NCBI GenBank assembly: GCA_964492775.1
Contig: CAZBLH010000003.1
Span: 41,710-105,709 of the forward strand
Reading direction: 5' to 3'
Source: WRDS01 sp964492775
GTDB taxonomy: Bacteria; Actinomycetota; Coriobacteriia; Anaerosomatales; PHET01
Length of the DNA stretch: 64,000 nucleotides
In this document: positions 17,098 to 26,507 of the stretch, one piece after another
How the letters are laid out: each line of letters starts with the position of its first letter
Position numbering within the stretch: position 1 is the first letter of the stretch
Translations under genes and position numbers: made by a program
The notes under the pieces: generated by a model
The model's database searches: none
The model's input: the letters and a program-made list of their open reading frames with translations, nothing else
What the model was told of the DNA's origin: nothing

Positions 17098-18020
17098 GAC
17101 CGGCCGCCTCTGCGCATGGTGAGCGACGCAACCCGAGCGGCGACCGGCCGCAAGGCATTTGAGCTCACATGCATGGCTTCAGAAACCCACTCGCCGGCTC
17201 GCTCGCCAAGTACCCGGGCCACGGCGTTCTTGACCGCGGTGCGCCGCAGGTAGATCCACTCGTCCTGCCGAGCGCGCGCGATCGCCGCGCGCGCCGCCAC
17301 TGCCTGTTCCGGCGAGAAGGTCCCGTCGTCGATCAGGCGCTGGTAGATGGCGAGCCGCGACTCGAACAGCTTCACGACATCGGCCGTCATCTGACACTCG
17401 CTCGCGTAGAACACCGCAAGCATCTGCGGCGTGTAGCGGTGCCGAGCGCCGGACGCGAGCGCCCGCAACCAGAAATCGACGTCCTCACAGTAGACGTCGG
17501 GCCGGATGCCGCCGACCCGCTCGAACAGCTCCCGCGAGAAGACGGCGATCGTGAAGATGTGCGTGGCCTGAAGCATCTCCTCGAGCGTGAACGAGCGCTC
17601 GACCTGGTAGAACGCGCCAGGCCTCGCGAGCCGGCGCGTGCCATCAGGGTTAACGTGCCATCCGTTGCAGCTGTAGATGTCGTAACCCGGCCTCGCCCGG
17701 ATGAACTCGTCCATCCGGGCGAGGTATTCGGGCAGCAGTTCGTCGTCGGCGTCGAACCGGACGACGTACTCGCCGCTGGACACGCGCACGGCGGTGTCCC
17801 GGGCGGCTCCGCACCCGGCGTTTTCCTGGCGCACGAGCCGGATGCGGCCGTCACGCTCGGCGTACGCCGACACAACCTCGGCGGTAGCGTCGACCGAGCC
17901 GTCGTCGGTGACGACGAGCTCCCAGTCCTCGAAGGTCTGCGCGAGGACGCTGTCGAGCGCACGCGGGAGCGTCGCGGCCGCATTGAATGCGGGCATCGCT
18001 ATCGAGAAGCGCGGGCTCAC
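17094..18020 (-). CDS. Glycosyltransferase family 2
   Basis: A 308-residue GT-A glycosyltransferase with RFSIAMPAFNAAATLPRALD, LVVTDDGSVDATAEVVSAYA, the DXD-type site VVRFDADDELLPEYLARM and the catalytic-region block RPDVYCEDVDFWLRALASGA. The last 60 residues are basic and helical and may associate with the membrane. It overlaps both neighbours by four bases. The protein is a paralogue of the next gene upstream (18017-19006); each shares the GYDIYS.NG/TGY.V.PDGTRR segment. Sugar specificity cannot be read. Confidence 0.9.
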   Translation of the reverse strand: MSPRFSIAMPAFNAAATLPRALDSVLAQTFEDWELVVTDDGSVDATAEVVSAYAERDGRIRLVRQENAGCGAARDTAVRVSSGEYVVRFDADDELLPEYLARMDEFIRARPGYDIYSCNGWHVNPDGTRRLARPGAFYQVERSFTLEEMLQATHIFTIAVFSRELFERVGGIRPDVYCEDVDFWLRALASGARHRYTPQMLAVFYASECQMTADVVKLFESRLAIYQRLIDDGTFSPEQAVAARAAIARARQDEWIYLRRTAVKNAVARVLGERAGEWVSEAMHVSSNALRPVAARVASLTMRRGGRS

Positions 18021-19006
18021 GGGCGCCGCCCTTTGCGGCGAGCTCGCTCGGCAAGCGCGATCCTAAGCGGTTGCACGATGCCTTTGACCCGGTTCGCAGC
18101 CCGGATCACCGAATCCCCGGCGCGCCTGCCGAACACGCGGTAGACGCCGGCCTTGAAACGCCTGGCCTGGGCATCCGTGTACTCGGCGACGGTCGTGCCG
18201 TCCTCCTCGAGCTGACGAATGCGCTCACGGAACCGCTCGATCGACTTGGTGGCAAGCGCCTTCTCGCGCTCGCCGAACGTCCCGTCGGCAGAGAGTTCCT
18301 CGAGAATGTCGATGTAGGACAGGAACGACGGAATCGGGTCCTCATTCATCCGGCCGGACAGCTCCATCGTGTACAGGTAGATGTGCTCGGGCACGTAGCG
18401 GTGCCTCGCGCCAGCCGCGAGCGCGCGCAGCCACAGGTCGTAGTCCTCGCAGCGCACGTGAGGCCGAAAGCCACCCAGGCGCTCGAGAGTGCTACGACGG
18501 ATCGTGGCCGCGCCACCAAAGATCCAGCAGTCCTCGATGAGATCGTCGACCGTGAGTGAGAGCGAGCGCAGATACTTCGGGTCGTTCAGAGCCTCTCGCC
18601 GGGTGCCGTCTGGGTAGACCTTGTAGCCCGTCGCCGAGTAGATGTCGTAGCCCGGCTCCGCATCGATTGCGCTCGAGAGCACCGAGAGCGCGTCAGGAGT
18701 CAGGGCGTCGTCAGCGTCAATCTTCGTGACGAACTCCCCGCAGGCGACGGCCGCTCCCGCCTGGCGCGCTCCCGCACATCCGGCGTTTCGCTGCGTGAGC
18801 ACGCTCACTCGCTGGTCGGTGCGCTCCCACCCGCGCGCGATCGACAACGTGTCGTCCGCCGAGCCGTCGTCGACCACGATGAGCTCGAAGTCCCGGCAGC
18901 TCTGCGACAACACGCTTTCGACTGCCCGCGCAAGCGTCCCTGCGGCGTTGTACGCGGGCATTACCAGCGAGAAGCGCGGCGAGGAGCCGTGGTCGGATGC
19001 GGTCAC
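18017..19006 (-). CDS. Glycosyltransferase family 2
   Basis: A 329-residue GT-A glycosyltransferase. Key blocks are FSLVMPAYNAAGTLARAVES, LIVVDDGSADDTLSIARGWE, the DXD-type site FVTKIDADDALTPDALS, GYDIYSATGYKVYPDGTRRE and RPHVRCEDYDLWLRALAAGA. It is paralogous to 17094-18020 and lies in the same overlapping gene string (ATGA overlaps at both ends). The basic C-terminus (ALAERARRKGRRP) is typical of membrane-associated GT2s. Confidence 0.9.
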   Translation of the reverse strand: MTASDHGSSPRFSLVMPAYNAAGTLARAVESVLSQSCRDFELIVVDDGSADDTLSIARGWERTDQRVSVLTQRNAGCAGARQAGAAVACGEFVTKIDADDALTPDALSVLSSAIDAEPGYDIYSATGYKVYPDGTRREALNDPKYLRSLSLTVDDLIEDCWIFGGAATIRRSTLERLGGFRPHVRCEDYDLWLRALAAGARHRYVPEHIYLYTMELSGRMNEDPIPSFLSYIDILEELSADGTFGEREKALATKSIERFRERIRQLEEDGTTVAEYTDAQARRFKAGVYRVFGRRAGDSVIRAANRVKGIVQPLRIALAERARRKGRRP

Positions 19007-20847
19007 TGCGCCAGCATCTCCTCGGCACGCGTGATGTACGCCTCGGTGGCCGGATACGTGGCGCCAAGAGCCCGAGCACGAGCGATGCGCTCCGGCAGCG
19101 AGGCCGTATCACCCGTCACAATTGCGAGGTGCAGCTGCTCGGCGGCGAGGGAGGGCAAATCCGGGACAGCCTCCTCGGCGCGCTCGAGCAGGCCGCGCTC
19201 CCACGAGAAGTCGGTCTCGCCGAGCGACTCACCCTGACCCATGCCGAACGCCGCGAACTGCACCAGGTTAGGCGCGAAGCCGGTGATGTATCCGGGAGCC
19301 GCATCCACGGAGGCACGCGCGGCGGCGAGTTCGTCCGAGGTCGCGGCGCCAATGAGCGCGAGATCGATCCGGCGGCGCTCGTTCAGCGGCTCACCGGGGA
19401 TGATACGAGCCGCACGCTCGACGCGCGCGACGTCGTCGGCAAGGCTTCCCTGGCCGGCGATCTGGCCGGCATCAAGCCCGAAGCCGCGCCACACGCCGTA
19501 GCCCCCGAGTGCGACCGCTAACACGAGCGCCACCCAGCGAAGCGCTCCAGATGCACCGAGCTCACGCTCACCCGCCGAAGAATGCGCTGGAGCAGCGATG
19601 GCAAACCCGCCGACGACGACGCCCAGCAGCCCTGAGGCAAAATGCACCGGTGTGACCATGAGCGAGAACAGGTACGCGGCGAAGCCGACCGCGAGACCGA
19701 GCCGCACGGTGTTCGCAGGTGAGTGAGGCGCCGGCGCAACCAACTCAGCCACTCGGCGAGTCCAGATCACGAGCAGTGCGACGAGAGCGGCCATGCCGAG
19801 CAACCCGAGGCGCGTGAGCGCCTCCCAGAGCAGCGAGTGCGGCGAGGGGGCGCTGAAGGCGGTCGGATCGCTACCGGCCCCCGCGATGTAGGCGAACACG
19901 CCGGGGTCGTACCGGTCGACCGCGAAGAACCGGTACCCTGCCGGGCCGAACCCGAGCACAGGCCGCTCGGCGACCATGCGCTGTGCGCCCTCCCAAAGGT
20001 ACAGGCGCGTAGCCACTGTCTGCTCGGCGCCCGCGCCCTTCTCGGCATCGATGAGCCACGACCCCAGGGCCGGGACCTGCACCAGCACGATCACCACGCA
20101 CGCGAGTGCCAGGACCGCCGCCGCTGAGACGCGTAGCGCGCGGTGCCACGAAGTCGGCACGGGCAGCAGCTGCGGCCCCGCGACGCACGTGAGAAGCAAC
20201 CCCATGCCGAGCATGAAGATCGCCGAGAGCCCCGCCGCCGCGTAGGCGAGGCCGAGCGCCATGCCGAGTGCCAGGAGGTCGTAGGCGAGCGGGCGCTCCG
20301 AGGTCCTCGCCAGGCCGAGCGACACGAAGATGAGCGGCGCGAGGGCGGGTACCGAGTAGGCCGGGCTGCCGAAGGTGGTCACGAAGCCCTGGGTCCAGCG
20401 CCAGACGACCATCACCGCGATCAGCGCCGCGCCGGCGTACACGGTCCAGCGCATCGCTTCGCGCGTGTGCTCGCCCAGCGGGAAGCATGCAGCTACGAGA
20501 AAGACCGCCGGGTACGCGAGCCATAGCACGCCCGGCATCTCCCCGTAGAGATCGAACAGCGCCTGCTGCACAGGAAAGACGTTGCTCGCGAGCGAGAAGG
20601 CAGCCACCGCGAGCAGCCCTGCGATCCCAGCAAGCACGGAGCGCCTCGGCAGGCGCAGACGCGGTGCGAGCCACGCGGCAGCCGCGATCCACACCCCTGC
20701 TGTCACGAGATGCAGCGCCTGGGCGGCAGGCTGCGCCGGCAGGGTCACGACAAGCCATGCGCCAGGCGACAGGAACGCCGCGAGGACGAGCAGGGTGACG
20801 AGCCGGGGATCGAGACGCGGGCCGGAGTTGGACGGAGCTTTAGCCAT
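19003..20847 (-). CDS. O-antigen ligase/polymerase-like membrane protein
   Basis: A 614-residue protein with about twelve helices (roughly 15-430) and a soluble C-terminal domain of about 170 residues. The Wzy/WaaL signature is RLYLWEGAQRMVAERPVLGF followed by GPAGYRFFAVDRYD and APSPHSLLWEALTRLGLLG. It probably polymerises or ligates the glycan built by the downstream GT2s. The ATG at 20847 lies six bases after a TAGAAT -10 box, pointing to a leaderless start; a GTG two codons earlier is the alternative. It heads the minus-strand run 20847-13117 and is divergent from another member of the same class at 20932. Confidence 0.82.
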   Translation of the reverse strand: MAKAPSNSGPRLDPRLVTLLVLAAFLSPGAWLVVTLPAQPAAQALHLVTAGVWIAAAAWLAPRLRLPRRSVLAGIAGLLAVAAFSLASNVFPVQQALFDLYGEMPGVLWLAYPAVFLVAACFPLGEHTREAMRWTVYAGAALIAVMVVWRWTQGFVTTFGSPAYSVPALAPLIFVSLGLARTSERPLAYDLLALGMALGLAYAAAGLSAIFMLGMGLLLTCVAGPQLLPVPTSWHRALRVSAAAVLALACVVIVLVQVPALGSWLIDAEKGAGAEQTVATRLYLWEGAQRMVAERPVLGFGPAGYRFFAVDRYDPGVFAYIAGAGSDPTAFSAPSPHSLLWEALTRLGLLGMAALVALLVIWTRRVAELVAPAPHSPANTVRLGLAVGFAAYLFSLMVTPVHFASGLLGVVVGGFAIAAPAHSSAGERELGASGALRWVALVLAVALGGYGVWRGFGLDAGQIAGQGSLADDVARVERAARIIPGEPLNERRRIDLALIGAATSDELAAARASVDAAPGYITGFAPNLVQFAAFGMGQGESLGETDFSWERGLLERAEEAVPDLPSLAAEQLHLAIVTGDTASLPERIARARALGATYPATEAYITRAEEMLAQ

Positions 20848-20853
20848 GTTCAC

Positions 20854-20859
20854 ATTCTA
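20854..20859 (-). promoter_or_regulatory. Putative -10 box, leaderless start
   Basis: TAGAAT on the minus strand ends six bases before the ATG at 20847, the same geometry as at 5802 and 54201. The plus-strand gene in the same 84-base divergent gap has a normal AGGAG site. No clear -35 was found. Confidence 0.45.
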
Positions 20860-20931
20860 CCGCACGAACAGGCGTTTTCGGGTATCGAGTGGTAACATGA
20901 GAAGGTTAGACTGGCCGGCTAGGAGTCGCCC

Positions 20932-22839
20932 GTGTCCGCTGCCCATAAGACGTCCTGGATCGCGCTCCTGTGTGTGATGGTCGCCGTCCCCACTGTCGTA
21001 GGCACTCTGCCGTTCGGGTACCAGTTCATGCTAAGCCCGTTCTCTTCCCCTGCAGTGCTTATCCTCGGAGTTGGAGCCGCAGTATCCGTCATCGCCTGGG
21101 CCGTCGCGTGCCTTCGCGGAGAACTCGGATACCGACACCACTCGCTTATGCCCGTGGTGGGCATCTTCGCCCTGATGGCGGGCCTCTCCACCCTCTTCTC
21201 GCTGGACCGCGACTACGCGTTCTTCGGCGACGGCGACGATCTGAACGGCCTCGCCGTGTACGTGCTCTGTGCTCTGCTTGTGCCCGTCACGGCCAGCCTC
21301 TGTTCGGGCTCACGGAGGATCCGGTCGCTCACGACCGCGGTGATCGCTTCGGGTGTAGTGGTGGGAGCTATCGCACTTCTCCAGCAGCTGTTCGGCGCTG
21401 ACATCTTCCGCGAGATAGCCGCGGATCAAGTCGCCGAACTCGGCTGGCTGATATCGCAGGGCGCCTCGACTCTCGGCAACCCCGACTTCACCGGCACCTT
21501 CCTCGTGGCGCCGGCAGTGCTCGCGATCGCCCGCGCAATCGCATCCGATACGCGCGATCCGGCCGCCGCAGCCGTCGAGATCGCCCCTGCCGCCGTCATC
21601 TCGGGGGCGCTCGTCCTGACGCTGACCCGCGGGGCATGGCTCGGCCTCGCAGCGGGCGTTGGAGTGCTGCTCGCGATCACCATCGTCCGCAGCGGCAAGT
21701 CGGCTGCGCACCTGCGGCGCGTGGCCATCGCCGGCGCCATCACCCTTGCTGCGGTACTCGCCCTCGGGGGCTCCGAGATCCTCCGGCGCTTCCGAGAGCT
21801 CGCCGAGGGCGGTCTCGCAGGGCTCGCCGGACGCACGATCATCTGGTCCGAGACGCTGCGCATGATCGCCGAGCGTCCCCTTTTGGGCACCGGCCCTGCT
21901 GCGTTCAGGCTCGGCTGGTACCAGGCACGCGAGGTTGCGGGCCTGATCGTCTCGGCTGACGCCTTCGCCACCGACGCGCACAACTACCCGCTCATGCTCG
22001 CGGCGACCATGGGCATCCCCGCCGCCGTCGCGCTCCTGTACGTGTGGATCCACGCGCTGGTGGACTCGAGGCGCCTCGTTTGGGGCGGCGAGGCCAAGGG
22101 GTCGATCGACTATCAGGGCTGGTGGGCCGCATCGCTCGCGCTTGCGGTCGCGCTTCTGACCGGCGTCGCCACCACGCCGGTGGTGCTACTGGTTTTCGTG
22201 GGGATTGGCGTGCTCCTGTCGCCTCTCGCGTCGCCTCCGGCCTCCTCCCCCGGCAGGCAAGCCGCGATTTCGTACCCGGCGGCCGCGATCGCGCTCGCGG
22301 CGCTTGTCGCGACCGGCGCGCAGGGGTGGGCGCATGTCGCCGCGCGCTCGGCGCTGAACGAGTCTCCGCAGGCGCTGTCCCAAGTGGCCGCATCGGTTCC
22401 GTGGAACGGCCACCTCGGGCTTCTCGCCGCGCAGCTGGAGGCCGCCGCGGCGCAGCAGGCCTTCGTCACCTCCGAAGACGGGCGCGACACCCTCGCGCGA
22501 GTCTTCGGACCACCCGCCGAGCGGCATCCGAACGATCCCGAGTTCGCGGCCTCATGGGCTGTCCAGCTTTTCATCGCCGGGGAAACGTTGGGCGATCGGG
22601 ACTTGTTCACTGAGGGCCTCGAGGTCTCCGAGCGGGCGGTGAGGCTCTACCCGAACTCGCTCCGGCTGCGTACCGACCGCGCGCGGGCGTTGATCGCGTC
22701 TGGGCAGCCCGAGAAGGCGCTTGAGGAACTCCAGCGGTTCAGGGAGCTTGACGCTAGCGCGCCCGATGTCGGTGTGGTGCGCGGTTTGATCGACGATGCT
22801 GAGGCGGCCGCCTCCGGGGAGACGACCACGACGCCCTAG
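20932..22839 (+). CDS. O-antigen ligase/polymerase-like membrane protein with TPR-like tail
   Basis: A 635-residue polytopic protein. After about ten helices with the family blocks LTLTRGAWLGLAAGVGVLLA, WSETLRMIAERPLLGTGPAA and ATDAHNYPLMLAATMGIPAA, residues from about 500 form a TPR-like soluble tail (LFTEGLEVSERAVRLYPNSL and QPEKALEELQRFRELDASAP). The GTG start is six bases after AGGAG. It is a monocistronic plus-strand gene whose stop lies three bases from the convergent cytochrome gene. It resembles the 11295 protein more than the 19003 protein in its N-terminal layout. Confidence 0.82.
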   Translation: MSAAHKTSWIALLCVMVAVPTVVGTLPFGYQFMLSPFSSPAVLILGVGAAVSVIAWAVACLRGELGYRHHSLMPVVGIFALMAGLSTLFSLDRDYAFFGDGDDLNGLAVYVLCALLVPVTASLCSGSRRIRSLTTAVIASGVVVGAIALLQQLFGADIFREIAADQVAELGWLISQGASTLGNPDFTGTFLVAPAVLAIARAIASDTRDPAAAAVEIAPAAVISGALVLTLTRGAWLGLAAGVGVLLAITIVRSGKSAAHLRRVAIAGAITLAAVLALGGSEILRRFRELAEGGLAGLAGRTIIWSETLRMIAERPLLGTGPAAFRLGWYQAREVAGLIVSADAFATDAHNYPLMLAATMGIPAAVALLYVWIHALVDSRRLVWGGEAKGSIDYQGWWAASLALAVALLTGVATTPVVLLVFVGIGVLLSPLASPPASSPGRQAAISYPAAAIALAALVATGAQGWAHVAARSALNESPQALSQVAASVPWNGHLGLLAAQLEAAAAQQAFVTSEDGRDTLARVFGPPAERHPNDPEFAASWAVQLFIAGETLGDRDLFTEGLEVSERAVRLYPNSLRLRTDRARALIASGQPEKALEELQRFRELDASAPDVGVVRGLIDDAEAAASGETTTTP

Positions 22840-22842
22840 CTG

Positions 22843-24111
22843 CTACCGCCTGTCAGGGTGGCACATCGCGCAGGTGTTCGGGAACCACTTCTGCTTGTTG
22901 TGGCAGTCCTCGCAGCTGTTCACCGGCTGCCGCTGATGCTCTTCGCGCCAGCTACCGTCCTCGGAGTGCAGCGGCATGTCGAACTCGTGGCATCCGGCCC
23001 GGTAGCAGGAGCGTCGCTGCTCGGTGTGGCACTTGAAGCAGGTCTGTCCGCCGTTGTCCCACAGGTCGACGGCAGCATCACGCATGTGACTGGTCACGTA
23101 CTCGGCGGCATGTGGGAGCCTGACACCATGGCAGCTGTCACACGGGGCGGGATCATGGCAGCTGTAGCAGTCGGGGTTGAGCACGAGCTGGCGCGGCTCG
23201 GGATTCTGCTCGCTCCGGCGCCCCACGGCGGCCCGGCTCACATCGCCCGTATGGCACGTCTCGCAGCCTCCGGGAGCCTGATCGCCATCGTGGCAACGCA
23301 GACACGGGCCCATGCCCTCGATGACGCCGGTGACGTGCTGGTTGGAGTCGAGCAGGTGGCAGTCTTGGCAGGTCGCCCCCGCCTCAAGCGGCTCGCGATG
23401 CGACATCTGCAACGCGCGTTCCGGGTTCTCGGTGATACCCGTCAGGACCGCCGAATGGCACCGGGTGCAACCGCGCGACGTGCTCGCCCCGTAGCTGCCT
23501 GAGGGGTTCTCGGCGAACATCGCGCTCGTGATGTGGACCACACGGGGCGCCACCGAGATGGTGACGGCGGCCACGGGGTTGCCGGCTTCATGGCACCGGA
23601 CGCAGGTCACGGAGGCGTGAGGGTCGGCGTCGGCCGCTGTCACGTGATCCGTGTCGTTGTGGCACGAGGTGCACACTGAGCGGCTCTGGGTGGTGACGCC
23701 GGTGGCGATGATGAGGAAGGCAGCCACGAACGCGGCCCACAGGAACCTCTTGTGGAAGCGCAGGGGGTCCTTCACCCGCTCGGCGGCGCGCACGGTCGAC
23801 GGCGCGACCACGGCGCCCTCGCCCGCCCCCTGCAGCTCCTCGGATACCAGCACACGGGTGCCGTCTTCCCGAATGAGTACCTGGACCTCTTCTTCTTCCC
23901 TGACTCGCATCAGGAGCGCGACAACGCTCATGATCACCATCAGCAGGACCACGACGACGATCACGGCCATGACGATAGCGGCCGGCTTGTTGCTGGCCGG
24001 GTCCCTCACGATTCCGAGGATTGTCGGCCAGAGGTTTTCGAAGAACTCCCGGTCAGGCACGCGGATCTCTGCAGTCGACAGAAGCTCAAACAGCTCCCTG
24101 AGACCGTCCAT
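22843..24111 (-). CDS. Membrane-anchored multihaem cytochrome c (12 haem motifs)
   Basis: A 422-residue protein with two hydrophobic helices (about 44-67 and 121-140) and a C-terminal extracytoplasmic haem domain. I count eleven CXXCH motifs (CTSCH, CVRCH, CTRCH, CQDCH, CLRCH, CETCH, CYSCH, CDSCH, CFKCH, CEDCH, CAMCH) plus one CX4CH (CYRAGCH). Scattered His residues could give bis-His ligation. The acidic inter-helix loop (REEEEVQVLIREDG) is unusual. The ATG shares a base with the stop of the upstream cytochrome gene (TGATG), so the two are co-translated and probably form one complex passing electrons between the membrane and outer carriers. It resembles NapC/NrfH-type quinol dehydrogenases only in being membrane-anchored; a quinol site is not proven. 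Confidence 0.88.
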   Translation of the reverse strand: MDGLRELFELLSTAEIRVPDREFFENLWPTILGIVRDPASNKPAAIVMAVIVVVVLLMVIMSVVALLMRVREEEEVQVLIREDGTRVLVSEELQGAGEGAVVAPSTVRAAERVKDPLRFHKRFLWAAFVAAFLIIATGVTTQSRSVCTSCHNDTDHVTAADADPHASVTCVRCHEAGNPVAAVTISVAPRVVHITSAMFAENPSGSYGASTSRGCTRCHSAVLTGITENPERALQMSHREPLEAGATCQDCHLLDSNQHVTGVIEGMGPCLRCHDGDQAPGGCETCHTGDVSRAAVGRRSEQNPEPRQLVLNPDCYSCHDPAPCDSCHGVRLPHAAEYVTSHMRDAAVDLWDNGGQTCFKCHTEQRRSCYRAGCHEFDMPLHSEDGSWREEHQRQPVNSCEDCHNKQKWFPNTCAMCHPDRR

Positions 24112-25067
24112 CACTGGGCATCACCCCCAAGCGAGACGGCGCCGCCCGGGTGCACGTGCTTCTCGTGGCAGGTAGTGCAGTCCTGCTCGGCATGGCAGCG
24201 CGAGCAAGACTCGTCGCCCTGTTCGCGCACGAGAGCGCTGTGTTCCTGGACGAACGCATTGGGGTGCGGCATCTCAAGGGTGTGACAGTCGTTGCAGAAC
24301 TTCTGCTCGTGGCAGTCGCCACACTGGGCGCCGTTCGTCTGCGAGGTGGGGCCATGCAGTTCGAAGAACTTACTGTCGTGCGGTACCCCGGCACCGTGGC
24401 AGCGCGTGCAGTAGTCCTGCGGGTGACAGGCGCCGCACGTGGACATCGCGCCCATACCGTGAGTCGTTTCCCAGTTCGGGCCATGGGTGATCGCCCAGGG
24501 GCCGGTCGTGGGACGACGGCGGGAGTCGGCCGCCTGCGTATGGCAGGTCTCACACGAGGTAGAAACCTGCTTGACCTCGTGGCAGCGCAGGCACATGTCC
24601 ATATGATAGGTGGTCGGCCACTTGATCGACTCGGCATGCGCGACGGTCGAGTGGCAGTCGGTGCACGCCGAGCCTTCTGCGCAAGACTCGTGCCGGATCC
24701 GAAGGCCGCGGGCATCGATAACGCCGGGCAGCTTCTCGTGACAGCTCCTGCAGGCAGCGTCGTCGACTCCGGCAACCGAGCTTCCCTGGGTATGGAGCAC
24801 CGGAAGGGTCATGGCGTACGCCTGATAGAAGCCGAACTGCAGTCGCTCAGAGAGGCCCCTGCCGATGTGGCAGTCCTGGCAAGACGCCTCAGTGCCCGCG
24901 TGCGCGGCGACGTCAACCTCGGCGACCAGCCCCCTGCCTTCGTGGCATGAGACGCATCCCACCGGAGCCGCGGCAAAGACGACGGGAAGCCCGGCGAACA
25001 GCACGAACGCGGCGACGAGCGCCCAAGGCGCCCACCGGACTATGCGTCGCGTAATCTCGGGATTCAC
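24111..25067 (-). CDS. Multihaem cytochrome c with N-terminal membrane anchor (12 haem motifs)
   Basis: A 318-residue protein with one N-terminal hydrophobic segment (about 12-33), either an uncleaved anchor or a signal peptide. It has twelve CXXCH motifs: CVSCH, CQDCH, CRSCH, CTDCH, CLRCH, CETCH, CGACH, CTRCH, CGDCH, CNDCH, CSRCH and CTTCH. The motifs are closely spaced, typical of a multihaem wire. AGGAG lies eight bases before the ATG. It is the first gene of a two-gene operon with 22843-24111. Function in electron transfer is secure; the partner and direction are inference. Confidence 0.9.
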   Translation of the reverse strand: MNPEITRRIVRWAPWALVAAFVLFAGLPVVFAAAPVGCVSCHEGRGLVAEVDVAAHAGTEASCQDCHIGRGLSERLQFGFYQAYAMTLPVLHTQGSSVAGVDDAACRSCHEKLPGVIDARGLRIRHESCAEGSACTDCHSTVAHAESIKWPTTYHMDMCLRCHEVKQVSTSCETCHTQAADSRRRPTTGPWAITHGPNWETTHGMGAMSTCGACHPQDYCTRCHGAGVPHDSKFFELHGPTSQTNGAQCGDCHEQKFCNDCHTLEMPHPNAFVQEHSALVREQGDESCSRCHAEQDCTTCHEKHVHPGGAVSLGGDAQ

Positions 25068-25176
25068 TCGTCTCCTAAGAAGACTGCTCAGACTTCGTAA
25101 GAATCAACAGAAGTATAGCAAACAACATGCCCTGAAAGAGCAGCTCGATATCTGCTGCCCGACGACCCGGAACGCA

Positions 25177-25207
25177 GAACGGGCCGACCCGAAGGGCCGA
25201 CCCGTTC
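25177..25207 (-). terminator. Intrinsic-terminator-like hairpin after the 7-motif cytochrome gene
   Basis: A 14-bp stem with a 3-base loop. As minus-strand RNA the stem is unbroken with two G-U pairs; as plus-strand RNA the same positions are C-A mismatches, so it favours the minus strand. It lies 40 bases past the cytochrome stop. No U-tract follows. Confidence 0.7.
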
Positions 25208-25247
25208 TCACAGGCACCGATCGGTACCTGGGCCTTACTGGTTGACG

Positions 25248-26507
25248 CTACTTCGTGGCGAAGTTGAGCGCCGCGGACCCACCGTGCGATCCGGTATCCT
25301 GCAGGCCGTGCCTGGGCCAGTACTTGTAGCCGTGGCACTTCAGGCAGGTACCGTCGTTGATGTTGCCGGCGTGACCATCGTGGAAGCCAGCGGCGTCGTC
25401 GATGACCTTGCGGCTCGGGTTGGTGGTACCGGTGGCAGACGGAGCGCCAGCGGTGTCACGCATGGTCGCGTCGCCCGCATACATCCAGAGGTTGCCGCTT
25501 TCAACGGTCCTCTCGCTCGGCGAGCCGTCGGCCTCGGTCTCCAGGACGACGATGTTGCGGTTGGCGTGCGGGAAAGCACTCGAGTTGGTGGCCTTGCCCT
25601 TCATGTCGTGGCACGCGGCGCACTTGTTGTCGTTGGTCACGTGGCACGGACCGCAGCCGGAAGGCATGTTGGTGATGTGGCCGGTCATGACCTGGTCGAG
25701 CGTGGTGCTCGCCGCAGGCTTCGAAGCGCGAAGCTCGCCGTAGCCATGCTTGTTGACCGCGAACTGCGAGGAGCTGTGGCAGCCGGCGGCGCCACACGTG
25801 TAGCCGGTGGCCATGGCCTTGGCAGTCGCGATGTCCTGAGGGGCGGTGCCGAGACCGTTGAAGAAGGTCGTGCCGTTGATCGCGGCGTAGGTCGCGTGCT
25901 TGTTCGAACCACCAGCGCCCGCGCCGGTGCTCTCGCTGACGTTACCAGCGCCGAACGCCTCCAAGATCGCGAGGTCGTTGCGGTTGGTCAGGTTCAGGGC
26001 ATTGATCGCGCCGAACAGGGACGTGGTTCCGCCGTGAACGCCAGCGTGGCAGGCGCCCAGGCACTGGAAGCTCGAGTGCGGGCCACTACCGGTCGGCGCC
26101 CACTCGACGAGAGCGGTCGACACGGGGTTGGAGCCCGACGGGGTGTGGCATGCGACGCATGCCTGGGCACCCGGGGTGAGCTTCCAGTACGTACCGACAC
26201 CAGCGGCGGTCAGGTCGGACTGCGCGCGGTGGGCCGAGTGACACACGGCACACTTGGTGGTGTTGACGGCGTAGCCGCCGTGCGGGGTGTCGCCGTTGAC
26301 GCTCGTGCCGCCGTTGTAGTTGGCCGAAATCGCGTTGGCGCCCTGCCAGGACAGATAGCCCGGTGCCGCGTTAACGGTGGAGGTCGCCGGGTCGCCGGCG
26401 AGGACGGGGTTGTTGTAGGCGTATCCAGCGTACTTCGCGAACGCGACCGTGCTGAAGGAAAGGACGAAGACGGCAGCGAGGGCGAAGACGAAGAGAGTCT
26501 TCTTCAT
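25248..26507 (-). CDS. Secreted multihaem cytochrome c (7 haem-type motifs)
   Basis: A 419-residue exported protein. The signal peptide MKKTLFVFALAAVFVLSFST ends at VAFA, followed by mature KYAGYAYNNP. Haem-type motifs in order are CAVCH, CVACH, CLGACH (CX3CH), CGAAGCH (CX4CH), CGPCH, CAACH and CLKCH. It is a close paralogue of 26844-28592 and 41452-42747. No membrane anchor is seen after the signal peptide, so it is probably extracellular or wall-associated. AGGAG lies eight bases before the ATG at 26507. A second in-frame ATG at 26555 has a stronger site (AAAGGAGG) and would extend the N-terminus by 16 residues. Role as an extracellular electron carrier is inference. Confidence 0.9.
   Translation of the reverse strand: MKKTLFVFALAAVFVLSFSTVAFAKYAGYAYNNPVLAGDPATSTVNAAPGYLSWQGANAISANYNGGTSVNGDTPHGGYAVNTTKCAVCHSAHRAQSDLTAAGVGTYWKLTPGAQACVACHTPSGSNPVSTALVEWAPTGSGPHSSFQCLGACHAGVHGGTTSLFGAINALNLTNRNDLAILEAFGAGNVSESTGAGAGGSNKHATYAAINGTTFFNGLGTAPQDIATAKAMATGYTCGAAGCHSSSQFAVNKHGYGELRASKPAASTTLDQVMTGHITNMPSGCGPCHVTNDNKCAACHDMKGKATNSSAFPHANRNIVVLETEADGSPSERTVESGNLWMYAGDATMRDTAGAPSATGTTNPSRKVIDDAAGFHDGHAGNINDGTCLKCHGYKYWPRHGLQDTGSHGGSAALNFATK
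25333..26300 (-). repeat. Cytochrome repeat, copy A
   Basis: This stretch is near-identical at DNA level in blocks to 26914-27925. For example, 47-base blocks at 26038 and 27658 are identical, and the first 150 bases differ at only a handful of positions. The third paralogue at 41452 is much more divergent, so A and B reflect recent duplication or gene conversion. Confidence 0.85.
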
